NCBI RefSeq assembly: GCF_003852525.1
Contig: NZ_QAJL01000001.1
Span: 668,983 to 732,982 of the forward strand
Length of the DNA stretch: 64,000 bases
Reading direction: 5' to 3'
DNA from: Pedobacter sp. KBW06
GTDB taxonomy: Bacteria; Bacteroidota; Bacteroidia; Sphingobacteriales; Sphingobacteriaceae
Under the pieces are notes generated by a model. The model searched no databases, was not told the DNA's origin, and worked only from the letters and a program-made list of their open reading frames with translations. The stretch's first letter is position 1. Every line of letters starts with the position of its first letter. The translations under genes were made by a program, and so were the position numbers. Positions 51,173-60,399 of the stretch are shown one piece after another.

Positions 51173-54115
51173 TTAATCCATTACAGGATTATTGACAATA
51201 GGCAGTTTCGCAAATTTGATCACCTCAATACTCGGAAAACCAAAATCTTCCACCACTTTGCCTAAAATCAAATAACAACCAGCTCCTCTGAAAGGATAAG
51301 AAGGGGTACTGTTAGGGAAATGCGTGGTGTCAAAAAAGTTTCCATCTGCATCGAGAAAAGTTCCAAACCACATTTTTTTATTGGTTTTGGTATACACGGT
51401 TTTCTCACAGACATATAACCCCACCATTTTAACGGTTTGTCCAATATATTTGCTGAGGTCATCTGTTCGGATATCACCACGATATTCCGTTTTAAGTAGA
51501 TCGAACATGGAAAGTGTAAGTGGAAAGCCCAGCAATTCCAGCTCATGATAAGCATCTTCTAATTTGGTATTGATCAGATCGGGCATTACATACTGTTTAG
51601 CTTCTACATGAAATAGTTCTGCATGATTATTGGGTTTAGTTTTATTGCCTAACATGCCATGAACATCCCACAACAGCGCTTTTTTACTTTTTCCTGTAAA
51701 ACGTAAACACCCGCAGCGAATTAAAATAATTACCTGTTCCAGGCCGATTTCTGTTCGTTTTACAAAATCCTCAAGATCGAGATAATCACCACCCAGTTTC
51801 CGCTCTTCCGGGATCAGTTCAATCAGTTTCCCCTCGAGTCCCTGTATGCCAATAAATCCAAGATAAGCATCAGTTCCCTGGATAGAAACTACGGAGCTGC
51901 TTTTGTTTACACAAGGTAAATGGACATTTGCTCCGGATTTTTTAAGTTCATGAACATATAACCATCGGGTATAAAAACCACCATAATTATTCAACACACC
52001 AACCATAAATTCCATCGGATAATATGTTTTCAGATATAAACTCTGATAACTCTCCACCGCAAAACTGGCGGAATGTGCTTTAGAAAAGCTATACCCTGCA
52101 AATGACGATACCTGTCTCCATACTTCCTTTGTGACCTCTTCCGGCCTCCCCAATGCCATTGCCCCTTCATGAAACTTTTCTACCAAACGATCAAACTCCA
52201 CGCGGGAACGGTATTTTCCGCTCATCCCCCGTCTTAATATGTCAGCATCTGTTCCATCCATGCCCCCGTAGTGGATACAGACTTTGATCACATCTTCCTG
52301 GTAAACCATTACCCCAAAGGTTTCCTTCAGCTGCGCTTCCATTACCGGATGAAGGTATTTGACCTGATCAGGTGCATGGAAGTTCTGGATGTAGGTTTTC
52401 ATCATTCCTGATTGGGCCACTCCCGGACGAATGATAGAACTGGCGGCAACGAGCGTGAGGTAATTATCGCAGGCCAGCTTCGTATTGAGTTGTCGCATTG
52501 CCGGAGATTCTATGTAAAAACAGCCAATGGTATGACCTGTCTTCAGGCGGTTGTTGAGATTGGGATCTTTAATGAACTCCTCTACCTGATGGATATCCAA
52601 CCGTTTTTGCTGGTTCTGTTCTACCAGTTTAACCGCTTCCTTAATGTGTCCAATGCCCCGCTGGGAAAGGATATCGTATTTATCATATCCAATTAGCTCT
52701 GCTTCATACATGTCCCATTGTACAGTCGGCATCCCTTTAGGGGGAAGGTCCAAAGCGGTATAGTAAGTAATCGGTTCTTCTGAGATCAGCACTCCACCTG
52801 CATGGATACTTCGCTGGTTTGGCATATTGCCCATCATGGAATGGATCGCCATGATCTTTTTAAAAGTATCGTTGTCCCGGTTAAGGGCTGCGCGACTGGG
52901 ATCGGTAAAACCATCTATTTCAGTTTTAGGAAGGCCCATTACTTTACCAATCTCCCGGATTACCGAACGGTCTTTGAAAGTAGACATCGTGCCCAACAAA
53001 GCAGTATGGTCCCTGCCATAGCGTTTGAAAATATAATCCTGTACATCTTCACGTTCGTCCCAGCTGTAATCAATATCAAAATCCGGAGGTGAGGAGCGTT
53101 CCGCATTTAGAAAGCGCTCAAAGTATAAATCCAGTGCTATAGGATCAACATCGGTAATCCGCAGACAATAGGCAACAATACTGTTTGCCCCTGATCCCCG
53201 CCCAACGTGATAATACCCCCTGCGCATAGAATACTGAATAATATCGTTTGTAATCAGGAAATAGGCACAGAAATCCATTTCTACAATAACCTTCAATTCA
53301 TTTTTCACCCGCTTCAAAGCTTCCCGGTTCTTATTTCCGTAGCGATAGCGCATTCCTTCTACAGCCAGCTTTTCCAGAAGTGCCTTATCATCATTTATGC
53401 TTCCGGTAAAGGTTTTACGGTTTAACTTAATTTTTCCCTCCGGATAATCCATCGTACAGGTATCCATGAGCCTGCGGGTATTGTCAAGGATAAAAGCATA
53501 TTTAGAGAACTTCGCTTCCAGCGCTCCGGGTTGGAGAAACAGATCAGTGTCTCTGCATTTGTCTTCTTTATCAACCATCGTAATCAAGGTATTCAGATCG
53601 ATCCCTCTCAGGTATTCATGCAGACGGTACTCAATTTTATTGGCCACAAAAACAGGTTGCAGTGCAAGCAGCCTATCCTGATGGTCTTTTAAGTCCTTAT
53701 TGAAAAGCTGATGTAGTTCATCGAACCGAACGCCTATGTATTCATTACTTTTCAAAGCTGACTTGTGACCATGAGGATAAATAATGTATACGTTTTTAAA
53801 TTCATTAGGTTCATCGGGCAGGTCTTTTTGTTCAAGGTTATAGTAACTCAGATAATCGTTAAGTTCCTTCATCCCTTCCCTATTCTTAGCGATACCGATA
53901 TACAGCAGTTTTTTATCTCTACGGAATTCTATCCCTCCAATAGGCTTAATTTTTTTTGAACGGCATTCGCGCATAAATTCCATGACCCCGGTAGAATTAT
54001 TGATGTCAGTAATTACCATTTGGGTAATGCCCCTTGCCTGTGCTTCTTCTACTAATGTTTTGATCGACATTGTGCCGTAACGAAGGCTATACTGAGAATG
54101 GACGTTTAAATACAT
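51173..54115 (-). CDS. DnaE-type DNA polymerase III alpha subunit, short (error-prone type)
   Basis: 980 residues, shorter than replicative DnaE (about 1,160). The N-terminal PHP domain starts YLNVHSQYSLRYG, with VITDINN instead of a fully conserved metal set. The catalytic palm motif is PPDFDID (D345 and D347), and the RGSGANSIVAYCLRITD finger motif is intact. Its start is 4 bases after the dinB stop, so the two polymerases share a transcript; this pairing marks SOS-type mutagenic cassettes where a DnaE2-like enzyme extends lesions bypassed by a Y-family polymerase. No ImuA-like gene is present. Confidence 0.9.
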   Translation of the reverse strand: MYLNVHSQYSLRYGTMSIKTLVEEAQARGITQMVITDINNSTGVMEFMRECRSKKIKPIGGIEFRRDKKLLYIGIAKNREGMKELNDYLSYYNLEQKDLPDEPNEFKNVYIIYPHGHKSALKSNEYIGVRFDELHQLFNKDLKDHQDRLLALQPVFVANKIEYRLHEYLRGIDLNTLITMVDKEDKCRDTDLFLQPGALEAKFSKYAFILDNTRRLMDTCTMDYPEGKIKLNRKTFTGSINDDKALLEKLAVEGMRYRYGNKNREALKRVKNELKVIVEMDFCAYFLITNDIIQYSMRRGYYHVGRGSGANSIVAYCLRITDVDPIALDLYFERFLNAERSSPPDFDIDYSWDEREDVQDYIFKRYGRDHTALLGTMSTFKDRSVIREIGKVMGLPKTEIDGFTDPSRAALNRDNDTFKKIMAIHSMMGNMPNQRSIHAGGVLISEEPITYYTALDLPPKGMPTVQWDMYEAELIGYDKYDILSQRGIGHIKEAVKLVEQNQQKRLDIHQVEEFIKDPNLNNRLKTGHTIGCFYIESPAMRQLNTKLACDNYLTLVAASSIIRPGVAQSGMMKTYIQNFHAPDQVKYLHPVMEAQLKETFGVMVYQEDVIKVCIHYGGMDGTDADILRRGMSGKYRSRVEFDRLVEKFHEGAMALGRPEEVTKEVWRQVSSFAGYSFSKAHSASFAVESYQSLYLKTYYPMEFMVGVLNNYGGFYTRWLYVHELKKSGANVHLPCVNKSSSVVSIQGTDAYLGFIGIQGLEGKLIELIPEERKLGGDYLDLEDFVKRTEIGLEQVIILIRCGCLRFTGKSKKALLWDVHGMLGNKTKPNNHAELFHVEAKQYVMPDLINTKLEDAYHELELLGFPLTLSMFDLLKTEYRGDIRTDDLSKYIGQTVKMVGLYVCEKTVYTKTNKKMWFGTFLDADGNFFDTTHFPNSTPSYPFRGAGCYLILGKVVEDFGFPSIEVIKFAKLPIVNNPVMD

Positions 54116-54119
54116 CTTG

Positions 54120-55277
54120 CTATAATTTAATGTCCATTGTGGAGGCTCTGGTTACCGCATCCTGCCCGAAACGTCTGCGTATTTTATCTAATGCCTGAAC
54201 CAGGCTATATTGCTCCTGTGATTCACTGTACAGGTCGATCTGTTCAAAGCCTGTTACTAAATTGGATAAGCTAACGCCAACGAGCCTCAAAAGCATCCTG
54301 CGGTTATATATTTTTTTGAATAAATCTTTTACGGTAGCAATCAGTACGCTATCCAATGAGGTGTAAGAAATAGTAGTCTGTTTGGTTTCCGTTTCAAAAT
54401 TGGCGTACCGGATCGTAACGGTTACACAGGCGCAAAGTTTCTTTTTTTCTCTAAGCTGATAAGCAATATCCATTACCTGGGCTACCAGTAAGTTATTGAT
54501 CATGTCGATATCAATGGAATCTGCATGAAAGGTACATTGGGTGCCGATTGATTTTTGTTCTGTATAAGGAATGACCAGGCTATTGTCAATACCTTTTGCC
54601 TTTTGCAGCAAGGAGAGTCCGGATTTACCCAAAAGTGAATTCATCTGATCCGGATGAATCTGTGATAGCGTGATGATTTTCTTAATGCCCATATCACTCA
54701 GCTTGATGAATGTTTTTTCACCTAAGCCTGGTATTTTACGAATAGATAGCGGGTTTAAAAAAGGCTGTACTTCCTGCTGTTTTACATTCCTCTCGCCTCC
54801 GGGCTTACATTCATTGGTAACCATCTTGGCCACGGTCTTATTGACTGAAAGCCCGAAAGAAATGGGTAAATCCATTTCCCTGATAATGGTTTGCCTTAAT
54901 TCATGGGCATATTGCATGCAGTTATGGAACCGGTCCATACCGGTCATATCGATATAGTGTTCATCAATGCTCGCCTTTTCAAAAAGCGGTACTTTTTCAC
55001 GGATAATCGCTGTAATTTCATGGGAGGCTTTTGAATACTCGTCCATATTTCCCTTGATAAAGGTAGCATGAGGGCAAAGCATCTTAGCCATACGGGAAGG
55101 CATAGCGGAATGTATTCCAAACTTCCGGGCTTCATAACTACAGGATGCAACGACACCTCTGTCAGAAGTTCCTCCGATAATTACTGGCTTTCCCTTTAAT
55201 GAAGCATCTTTTCTTACCTCAACTGAAACAAAAAAAGCATCCTGATCCATGTGGATGATTTGCTTGCCGCTTTCCAT
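54120..55277 (-). CDS. dinB: DNA polymerase IV (Y-family)
   Basis: 385 residues from the ATG at 55277. A frame start at 55301 is rejected because it lies over the -7 element TAACTTTG (55306-55299), which puts the transcript start near 55292. Motifs: HMDQDAFFVSVEVRKD at the N-terminus, KASIDEHYIDMTG with the catalytic acids, SVNKTVAKMVTNE, and the helix-hairpin-helix IPGLGEKT. The little-finger domain follows (about 245-385). Pol IV bypasses damaged bases at low fidelity. It is the promoter-proximal gene of the DinB-DnaE pair. Confidence 0.93.
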   Translation of the reverse strand: MESGKQIIHMDQDAFFVSVEVRKDASLKGKPVIIGGTSDRGVVASCSYEARKFGIHSAMPSRMAKMLCPHATFIKGNMDEYSKASHEITAIIREKVPLFEKASIDEHYIDMTGMDRFHNCMQYAHELRQTIIREMDLPISFGLSVNKTVAKMVTNECKPGGERNVKQQEVQPFLNPLSIRKIPGLGEKTFIKLSDMGIKKIITLSQIHPDQMNSLLGKSGLSLLQKAKGIDNSLVIPYTEQKSIGTQCTFHADSIDIDMINNLLVAQVMDIAYQLREKKKLCACVTVTIRYANFETETKQTTISYTSLDSVLIATVKDLFKKIYNRRMLLRLVGVSLSNLVTGFEQIDLYSESQEQYSLVQALDKIRRRFGQDAVTRASTMDIKL

Positions 55278-55298
55278 GATTTTAAATTTAGGTAGGGA

Positions 55299-55324
55299 CA
55301 AAGTTATACTAATATTTTTAGTAT
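55299..55324 (-). promoter_or_regulatory. dinB promoter with adjoining palindrome
   Basis: On the minus strand, ATACTAA-N5-TTAGTAT (55306-55324), a perfect 7-bp inverted repeat, runs directly into the -7 element TAACTTTG (55299-55306). A repressor bound here would block the promoter, as LexA does in other SOS cassettes. The sequence does not match any LexA box I know. Confidence 0.6.
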
Positions 55325-55480
55325 TTTGATCAGTATTTCAATTTTTTTATCGATTTACCCCTTCGTATTTGCATTATAAAAATGGCGACAATGGCTTGTA
55401 TAATTAAGAGATTTAATGCTACTGTTATTGGCGCTGAAAAAATATCCCTTAATGGCATGGAATCTGCTTAGGGCAATTAT

Positions 55481-56023
55481 ATGTTTAAGCCTGTTTCTTT
55501 TGAAAATGAGAATTTACTAATTCACCCTTTGCGCCCTGAAGATCTGAACAGATATGACGCTATCGTAAATGACATTTATAAGATTCTTTCTGATGAAATG
55601 ACGCTAAAATTTCTGCCGAGCAAGCGTTTGAACAATCTTTCTGAAGCAGGAATCTTTTTGAATAACATGATCATCAATTACCACTCAAATCGTAACTATC
55701 TCCATTTTATAACAGAAAAAAATTCAGGTAAAATCATCGGACTTATTGACCTCATATCCCCGAACGTAGCTATGGAACATTATCGTATTGAACACTACCC
55801 GTTTTTTATTGAGTTCTATCTAAGTGGTCATTCCTGCGGATGCGCCATCATGAGTAATATCTTACCTCCTATTGTTGACTTGATATTAGGTCAGGGTATC
55901 ACAAGCATCGGAGCAATAGTGCACAGCAAGAATATTGCGGCGAGAAAGGTTCTGGAAAAATCTAAGTTTACCTATAGCGCCAAATTCGATGGGATCCAGG
56001 ACTTGTTTGAAACAATTGGATAA
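55481..56023 (+). CDS. GNAT-family acetyltransferase (RimJ-like)
   Basis: 180 residues. It begins FENENLLIHPLRPEDLNRYDAIVND, the RimJ/RimL-type opening; HFITEKNSGKIIGLIDLI and the terminal GAIVHSKNIAARKVLEKSKFTY complete the fold. The acetyl-CoA motif is GHSCGCAIMS, less conserved than usual. The substrate could be an N-terminal amine or small amine. It is divergent from dinB and shares no clear control with it. Confidence 0.8.
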   Translation: MFKPVSFENENLLIHPLRPEDLNRYDAIVNDIYKILSDEMTLKFLPSKRLNNLSEAGIFLNNMIINYHSNRNYLHFITEKNSGKIIGLIDLISPNVAMEHYRIEHYPFFIEFYLSGHSCGCAIMSNILPPIVDLILGQGITSIGAIVHSKNIAARKVLEKSKFTYSAKFDGIQDLFETIG

Positions 56024-56159
56024 ACACCTTCCAAGGCTCTTTGAGGACCTGAAATCAGAAACAGAGATAAAATTGAAACTCCAGCTATAAAAAATGAAAT
56101 CTGAAAATTCGGTTGCAAAATTACTTTTTCCTAATTTGTGCTATTCAATTTTTAACCCT

Positions 56160-56492
56160 ATGGCAACGGATCAGAAATACGTAGATTACATTATCGACCA
56201 GATCAATCATCCCGCTGGTATCAGCTATAAAAAAATGTTTGGTGAGTACGGACTTTATGCCGGGATCCGGATCTTTGCATTGGTATGCGACAACCGGCTA
56301 TTGATTAAACCCACGGAAGTAGGCCAGGCATTTATTGGAAAACCAAACTTAGCCCCACCCTTTGCAGGAGCAAAATCATATTTTCTAATACAGGAAGAAT
56401 TGGATGATCATGAATGGATTTCAGCTCTGGTAAAGGTTACCGTAAATGAACTCCCTGATCCTAAGCCGAAAAAACCTAAAAAAAAGGTTTAA
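56160..56492 (+). CDS. TfoX N-terminal domain protein
   Basis: 110 residues from the ATG at 56160, since MATDQKYVDYIIDQI is the normal family start; the frame from 56094 would add 22 unrelated residues. The motif ISYKKMFGEYGLYAGIRIFALVCDNRLLIKP is characteristic of TfoX/Sxy N-terminal proteins, here without the C-terminal part. TfoX/Sxy regulates competence in some gammaproteobacteria; in Bacteroidota the stand-alone domain has no known role. The end is lysine/proline rich (PKPKKPKKKV). Confidence 0.88.
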   Translation: MATDQKYVDYIIDQINHPAGISYKKMFGEYGLYAGIRIFALVCDNRLLIKPTEVGQAFIGKPNLAPPFAGAKSYFLIQEELDDHEWISALVKVTVNELPDPKPKKPKKKV

Positions 56493-56546
56493 CTTTTCAT
56501 TAATCATCAAGGCATTTCACTAAGGTGCGAATAATGACTAAACACC

Positions 56547-57467
56547 TCAGTTAAAAGACCGTCTGAATTCCATTGGCGAAAGATTAGTTTTCGTTTTGAA
56601 TAGCTTACTGAAGGATTGCGGATGTTCAAAACCTAATTTATACGCGATTTCGCTCACAGATAAACTGGTGGTTGACAATTCTTCTTTCGCTTTTTCGATC
56701 AGTTTTTGATGCAGGTATTGCTGAGGGCTCTGACCTATTAATGATTTAAGCAATCCGCTAAAATAAGTTGGCGATAAATTTAATGAGTCGGCAAAAAAAG
56801 TAACAGTAGGCAAGCCATTTTTTGACAGATAATCATCTTTAAAATAGTCCGACAGGATTTCTTCCAGGCGATTGAGAATTTGATGATTAACAACTTTGCG
56901 GGTAATGAATTGCCGGTTATAAAATCTTTCGGCATAGGTTAGCAATACTTCGAGCTGTGCAATAATGAGGTTTTGGCTGAACTGATCAATATTGGAATGA
57001 TATTCCTGCTCAATACTCACGATGATATTTTTGATTGATGTTTCTTCCTTTTCGGAAAGGTGCAGGGCTTCATTTACCGAATAACTGAAGTATTCATATT
57101 TCTTTATAGTGCTGGCCAAAGGCGTATTCCATAAAAAATCGGGATGGACGAGCAGCAACCATCCCGAATGGTTCAATTCTTTATCTTTCTCTATCTCAAT
57201 TCTAAGCACTTGTCCCGGAGCCATAAAGGTCATCATGCCTTCGTCAAAATCATACTCGTGCTGACCATATTTCATTTTAGCATCAAAATTCCGTTTAAGC
57301 CCTATCGAATAAAATTCATTGACCAAATTAATGGGTTCGGCACCTGGTAAATGTTTAATATCTTCAAAGTTTATGACACTTATTAAGGGGTGCTCAGGCT
57401 TTGCAAGACGCATTAGTTTATGATATGCCGTTATTGTTTTGATGAGCTGAGGCTGCGTGCTTGTCAT
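56547..57467 (-). CDS. AraC-family transcriptional regulator
   Basis: 306 residues. An N-terminal cupin-like sensing domain (about 30-170) with the FDEGMMTFMAPGQVLRIE segment is followed by two HTH motifs (about 205-300), TFFADSLNLSPTYFSGLLKSLIGQSPQQYL and SVSEIAYKLGFEHPQSFSKLFKTKTNLSPMEFR. It is 18 bases downstream of the NmrA-like gene, which it may regulate. The ligand is unknown. Confidence 0.92.
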   Translation of the reverse strand: MTSTQPQLIKTITAYHKLMRLAKPEHPLISVINFEDIKHLPGAEPINLVNEFYSIGLKRNFDAKMKYGQHEYDFDEGMMTFMAPGQVLRIEIEKDKELNHSGWLLLVHPDFLWNTPLASTIKKYEYFSYSVNEALHLSEKEETSIKNIIVSIEQEYHSNIDQFSQNLIIAQLEVLLTYAERFYNRQFITRKVVNHQILNRLEEILSDYFKDDYLSKNGLPTVTFFADSLNLSPTYFSGLLKSLIGQSPQQYLHQKLIEKAKEELSTTSLSVSEIAYKLGFEHPQSFSKLFKTKTNLSPMEFRRSFN

Positions 57468-57485
57468 AAGAACAATATACCTATT

Positions 57486-58367
57486 TTAGTTAAATGCCGC
57501 TGCAAATTCTTTCGCGAAGTCTTCCAGTTTTACTTTACCCATCCCGGCAGGCTGATGCAGATCATAATCCTCCCGCATTAATCCGCTATGAATGGCAGCG
57601 TTCAGTTCCACCAGCAGATCAGCGATTTGGGGCTGTACTCCATTTTTTTCCATAGCTTCCTTAACTTGTTCATCTGTAAAAGTCAACCATTTTAAATCGG
57701 GTTTGCCAATGGCAGTTCCTAAAACAGTTGCAATTTCATTACAGCTGCGCTCGTCACTCGCTATATATCTGATCTTTTTGACAGTTGTTGGCAATTCTAT
57801 TTCTTCGGCAGCAGCGCTGGCAATGTCCTGAGTTGATACCATTACGATCTTGTCCTCCCCTCCATAGTTTGTACCGATAATCCCTGCATTTTTTATCATG
57901 TCTATATAATGGAATAAATTATAATAAAAAGAACATGGCCTAAGGTAAGTAACAGCAACTGCTCTCAGCTTGTTAAAAATTTGTTCCACTCGGTGCGAGC
58001 CTACAATTACTCCTGTTCCTTCGGCCAAATGTGCTCCCCAGCTGCTTAAGTTAACCACACGCTTAACTCCTGCCTGTTCGATAGCTTTTGCATAACTGTT
58101 TCCAACGAGTTCATAATATGCCAATGGATCTTGTACTGCAAAATTTGGCGGTATCATGGCATAAACCACATCTGCACCAATAAATGTATCTGTTAAAAAT
58201 TGGGTGTTCTGTAATGAACCTATGGCTGCAATAGCACCTAATGCTTCGATGTCCCCTTTTTTATCAGCGCTGGTGCTGATAATAATGACTTCGTGCCCCT
58301 TTTGCAATAATTCCTGCGCAAGTGGCTTACTAATATTTCCCAAAGAACCTGTTACTATAATTTTCAT
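57486..58367 (-). CDS. NmrA-like NAD(P)-binding protein
   Basis: 293 residues forming an atypical SDR Rossmann fold. It starts MKIIVTGSLGNISKPLAQELLQKGHEV with the dinucleotide loop, has VVYAMIPPNF and RVVNLSSWGAHLAEGTG, and lacks the SDR YxxxK. NmrA-like proteins sense the NADP/NADPH ratio or act as reductases (as in quinone reductase QorB). It is transcribed with the AraC gene at 56547 and divergently from another AraC gene, across a pair of 14-base direct repeats. Confidence 0.85.
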   Translation of the reverse strand: MKIIVTGSLGNISKPLAQELLQKGHEVIIISTSADKKGDIEALGAIAAIGSLQNTQFLTDTFIGADVVYAMIPPNFAVQDPLAYYELVGNSYAKAIEQAGVKRVVNLSSWGAHLAEGTGVIVGSHRVEQIFNKLRAVAVTYLRPCSFYYNLFHYIDMIKNAGIIGTNYGGEDKIVMVSTQDIASAAAEEIELPTTVKKIRYIASDERSCNEIATVLGTAIGKPDLKWLTFTDEQVKEAMEKNGVQPQIADLLVELNAAIHSGLMREDYDLHQPAGMGKVKLEDFAKEFAAAFN

Positions 58368-58415
58368 TTTGTTTTATTTGATATCACAAAGGTCAGGTAT
58401 CGAAAATCAGCAGAA

Positions 58416-58450
58416 GTAGCCAAACTTATGTTTGTTGTAGTCAAACTTAT
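58416..58450. promoter_or_regulatory. Direct-repeat operator between divergent NmrA-like and AraC genes
   Basis: GTAGCCAAACTTAT (58416-58429) and GTAGTCAAACTTAT (58437-58450) match in 13 of 14 bases with starts 21 bp apart. AraC half-sites are direct repeats with two-turn (21-bp) spacing, so one of the neighbouring AraC regulators probably binds here. Confidence 0.6.
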
Positions 58451-58521
58451 TATTGATTGATCGAAAGTCTAATACTGATTTGACTTACACTATATTTGAA
58501 CATCATTTATTCCTTAAAAGA

Positions 58522-59445
58522 ATGGTAAGTATAGATAAAGAAGCACAAGCAACTTATACCAGCAGTGTCAATAAAGCCTTGCAATTTATAGACGAAAACC
58601 TTGACACAAATTTGTCACTGGAAACAATTTCAAAAGTTGCCTGTTTTTCCCCTTTTCATTTTCACAGAATATTTAAGGCCATTACTCATGAGGCATTAAA
58701 CGCTTACATAACCAGAAAGAGGGTAGAAAAAGTAGCCTCGGTTTTAATGCACAAACCTGAAGTCAGTATTGCTGAGCTTTCGCTTCTATTCGGTTTCAAT
58801 AGCAATTCTTCCCTTACAAGAGCTTTTAAAAAATATTACAGCATAAGTCCTTCTGAATTCCGTAAACAAAAAAACAGCAGATTTAGCAAGATCAGTCAAA
58901 TTGAAAGCAAGAATGGACAAAAGCAGGTCGTCTTTGAGGAATACATTTGCAGCATCAATCACCTTAAATATTGGATCGAAATGAATGCAAAAATTGAAAT
59001 CAGAGAAATGGCTAAATTAGAGCTGGCTTACGCAACAAGTATCGGTGTACAGCACATCAAGCCTGCTTATGACACCTTGGTAAAATGGGCAACTCCATTG
59101 GGATTACTGAAAAATCCTGAGGCAAAAATGGTCACTATTTATCACGACAGTTTTAAAACCACAGCTCCTCAAAAAGTTAGGATGAGTGCCTGCATTATCC
59201 TCCCTGAAGCCCTGAAGACCTCAGGCAATATTGGAAAAACCTCCATCGAAAAAGGAAAATTTATCGTTGGAAGTTTCACCATCGGCTTAGCTGAGTTTGA
59301 AAAATCCTGGAATAGTCTTTTTCTCTGGATGGCCGAAAATGGATATAAAAAAGCAGATAGAGATCCCTTTGAGCTATATCACAATGATTACAGGTCACAT
59401 CCCGAAAAAAAATGTATCGTAGATTTTTTCATCCCGATTTTATAG
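58522..59445 (+). CDS. AraC-family regulator with GyrI-like effector domain
   Basis: 307 residues from the ATG at 58522, just before the usual family opening; the frame from 58453 adds 23 unmatched residues and overlaps the repeat region. The HTH pair is at the N-terminus (about 18-115: LETISKVACFSPFHFHRIFKAIT and SIAELSLLFGFNSNSSLTRAFKKYYSISPSEFR), and the C-terminal half is GyrI-like (about 150-307), with RMSACIILPEALKTS and DFFIPIL. Rob/MarA-type regulators with this domain bind small hydrophobic drugs. It is divergent from the NmrA-like gene. Confidence 0.9.
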   Translation: MVSIDKEAQATYTSSVNKALQFIDENLDTNLSLETISKVACFSPFHFHRIFKAITHEALNAYITRKRVEKVASVLMHKPEVSIAELSLLFGFNSNSSLTRAFKKYYSISPSEFRKQKNSRFSKISQIESKNGQKQVVFEEYICSINHLKYWIEMNAKIEIREMAKLELAYATSIGVQHIKPAYDTLVKWATPLGLLKNPEAKMVTIYHDSFKTTAPQKVRMSACIILPEALKTSGNIGKTSIEKGKFIVGSFTIGLAEFEKSWNSLFLWMAENGYKKADRDPFELYHNDYRSHPEKKCIVDFFIPIL

Positions 59446-59454
59446 TTTACTCCG

Positions 59455-60318
59455 TCAGTTTTGGCGTTTAAACTGCTTTCTGTAAGTAGCAGCGGTGATT
59501 CCTTTATGCTTTTTGAACTGCCGGCTTAAATGGCTTTCATCAGAGAAACCTAAATCATCAGCGATTTGCCCGATGGATTGCTCGCTATAGGTTAACCGCT
59601 GTTCCACAATATTCATTTTATATTGGGTCAGGTAGCAGTGTAGACTGTCGCCGGTTAGGTTTTTAAAATATTCACCTATATAGTTTGCAGACAAATTAAA
59701 TTGTTCTGCAAGGTGCTTTATTCTTAAATTTTTCGGGCAATTGATGTGTTGATGCAGATAAACCAACATTTTATTGATCAGGGGTTCGTCCATTTTTGTA
59801 GGAGAGCTGATCTGTCGGGGATTAACGTTACGGGAGATGATGTTCAAAACAAGAATTACCAGATGCTGTAAATTTTCATCGTAATAGGCAGGCTTATGGT
59901 CATACTCTACCAACATATTTTCAATTAACGTGGCAATCATATCACAATCTCTTTTCTCTTTAATCAAGACCTGCTCAAAGCGGTTATGATTGGTGAAAAT
60001 AGTTTCTAATTGTTTCAGCCATTGTATCAGTTTCTCTTTTTCCTGTTGGGTTTTATATTGTTCCAGAAAGACCTCAGAAAACCGGATGGAACAATAACGG
60101 GTATCGGTAGTACTTTCAAAACCTCTGCAATCCAATGGGGTGAATAAAAAAATACTGCCTTTACGATATGGGAATTTGTTGTCATTTACAATCCTGGTGC
60201 CTTCTCCATCCATGATCTGTACAATTTCGAAGAACTGATAGATCAGCGGGCGTTCATGCCAGTGCTCCATATCTGAGACAAATATGTCTAAAGGTTTATG
60301 TAAATGTTTAGTCTTCAT
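59455..60318 (-). CDS. AraC-family transcriptional regulator
   Basis: 287 residues from the ATG at 60318 (MKTKHLHKPLDIFVSD); the longer frame from 60351 adds 11 residues that overlap the divergent leader. The N-terminal cupin (about 15-110) has PYRKGSIFLFTPLDCRGFE; the C-terminal HTH pair (about 185-285) reads LRIKHLAEQFNLSANYIGEYFKNLTGDSLHCYL and IGQIADDLGFSDESHLSRQFKKHKGITAATYR. It is divergent from the Old Yellow Enzyme gene across 81 bases and is its likely regulator. Confidence 0.92.
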   Translation of the reverse strand: MKTKHLHKPLDIFVSDMEHWHERPLIYQFFEIVQIMDGEGTRIVNDNKFPYRKGSIFLFTPLDCRGFESTTDTRYCSIRFSEVFLEQYKTQQEKEKLIQWLKQLETIFTNHNRFEQVLIKEKRDCDMIATLIENMLVEYDHKPAYYDENLQHLVILVLNIISRNVNPRQISSPTKMDEPLINKMLVYLHQHINCPKNLRIKHLAEQFNLSANYIGEYFKNLTGDSLHCYLTQYKMNIVEQRLTYSEQSIGQIADDLGFSDESHLSRQFKKHKGITAATYRKQFKRQN

Positions 60319-60399
60319 TACTCGAAATGTACAAAAAAAACCACTCTTCATCCCTGTTTTCAGCTATTATCCAGGACTAATTTTGGTAAAAAAAACATC

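Noticed and set aside
55278-55301. Upstream ATG at 55301 as the start of dinB
   Set aside because: It overlaps the -7 element TAACTTTG; the ATG at 55277 gives a normal leader and the usual DinB beginning.
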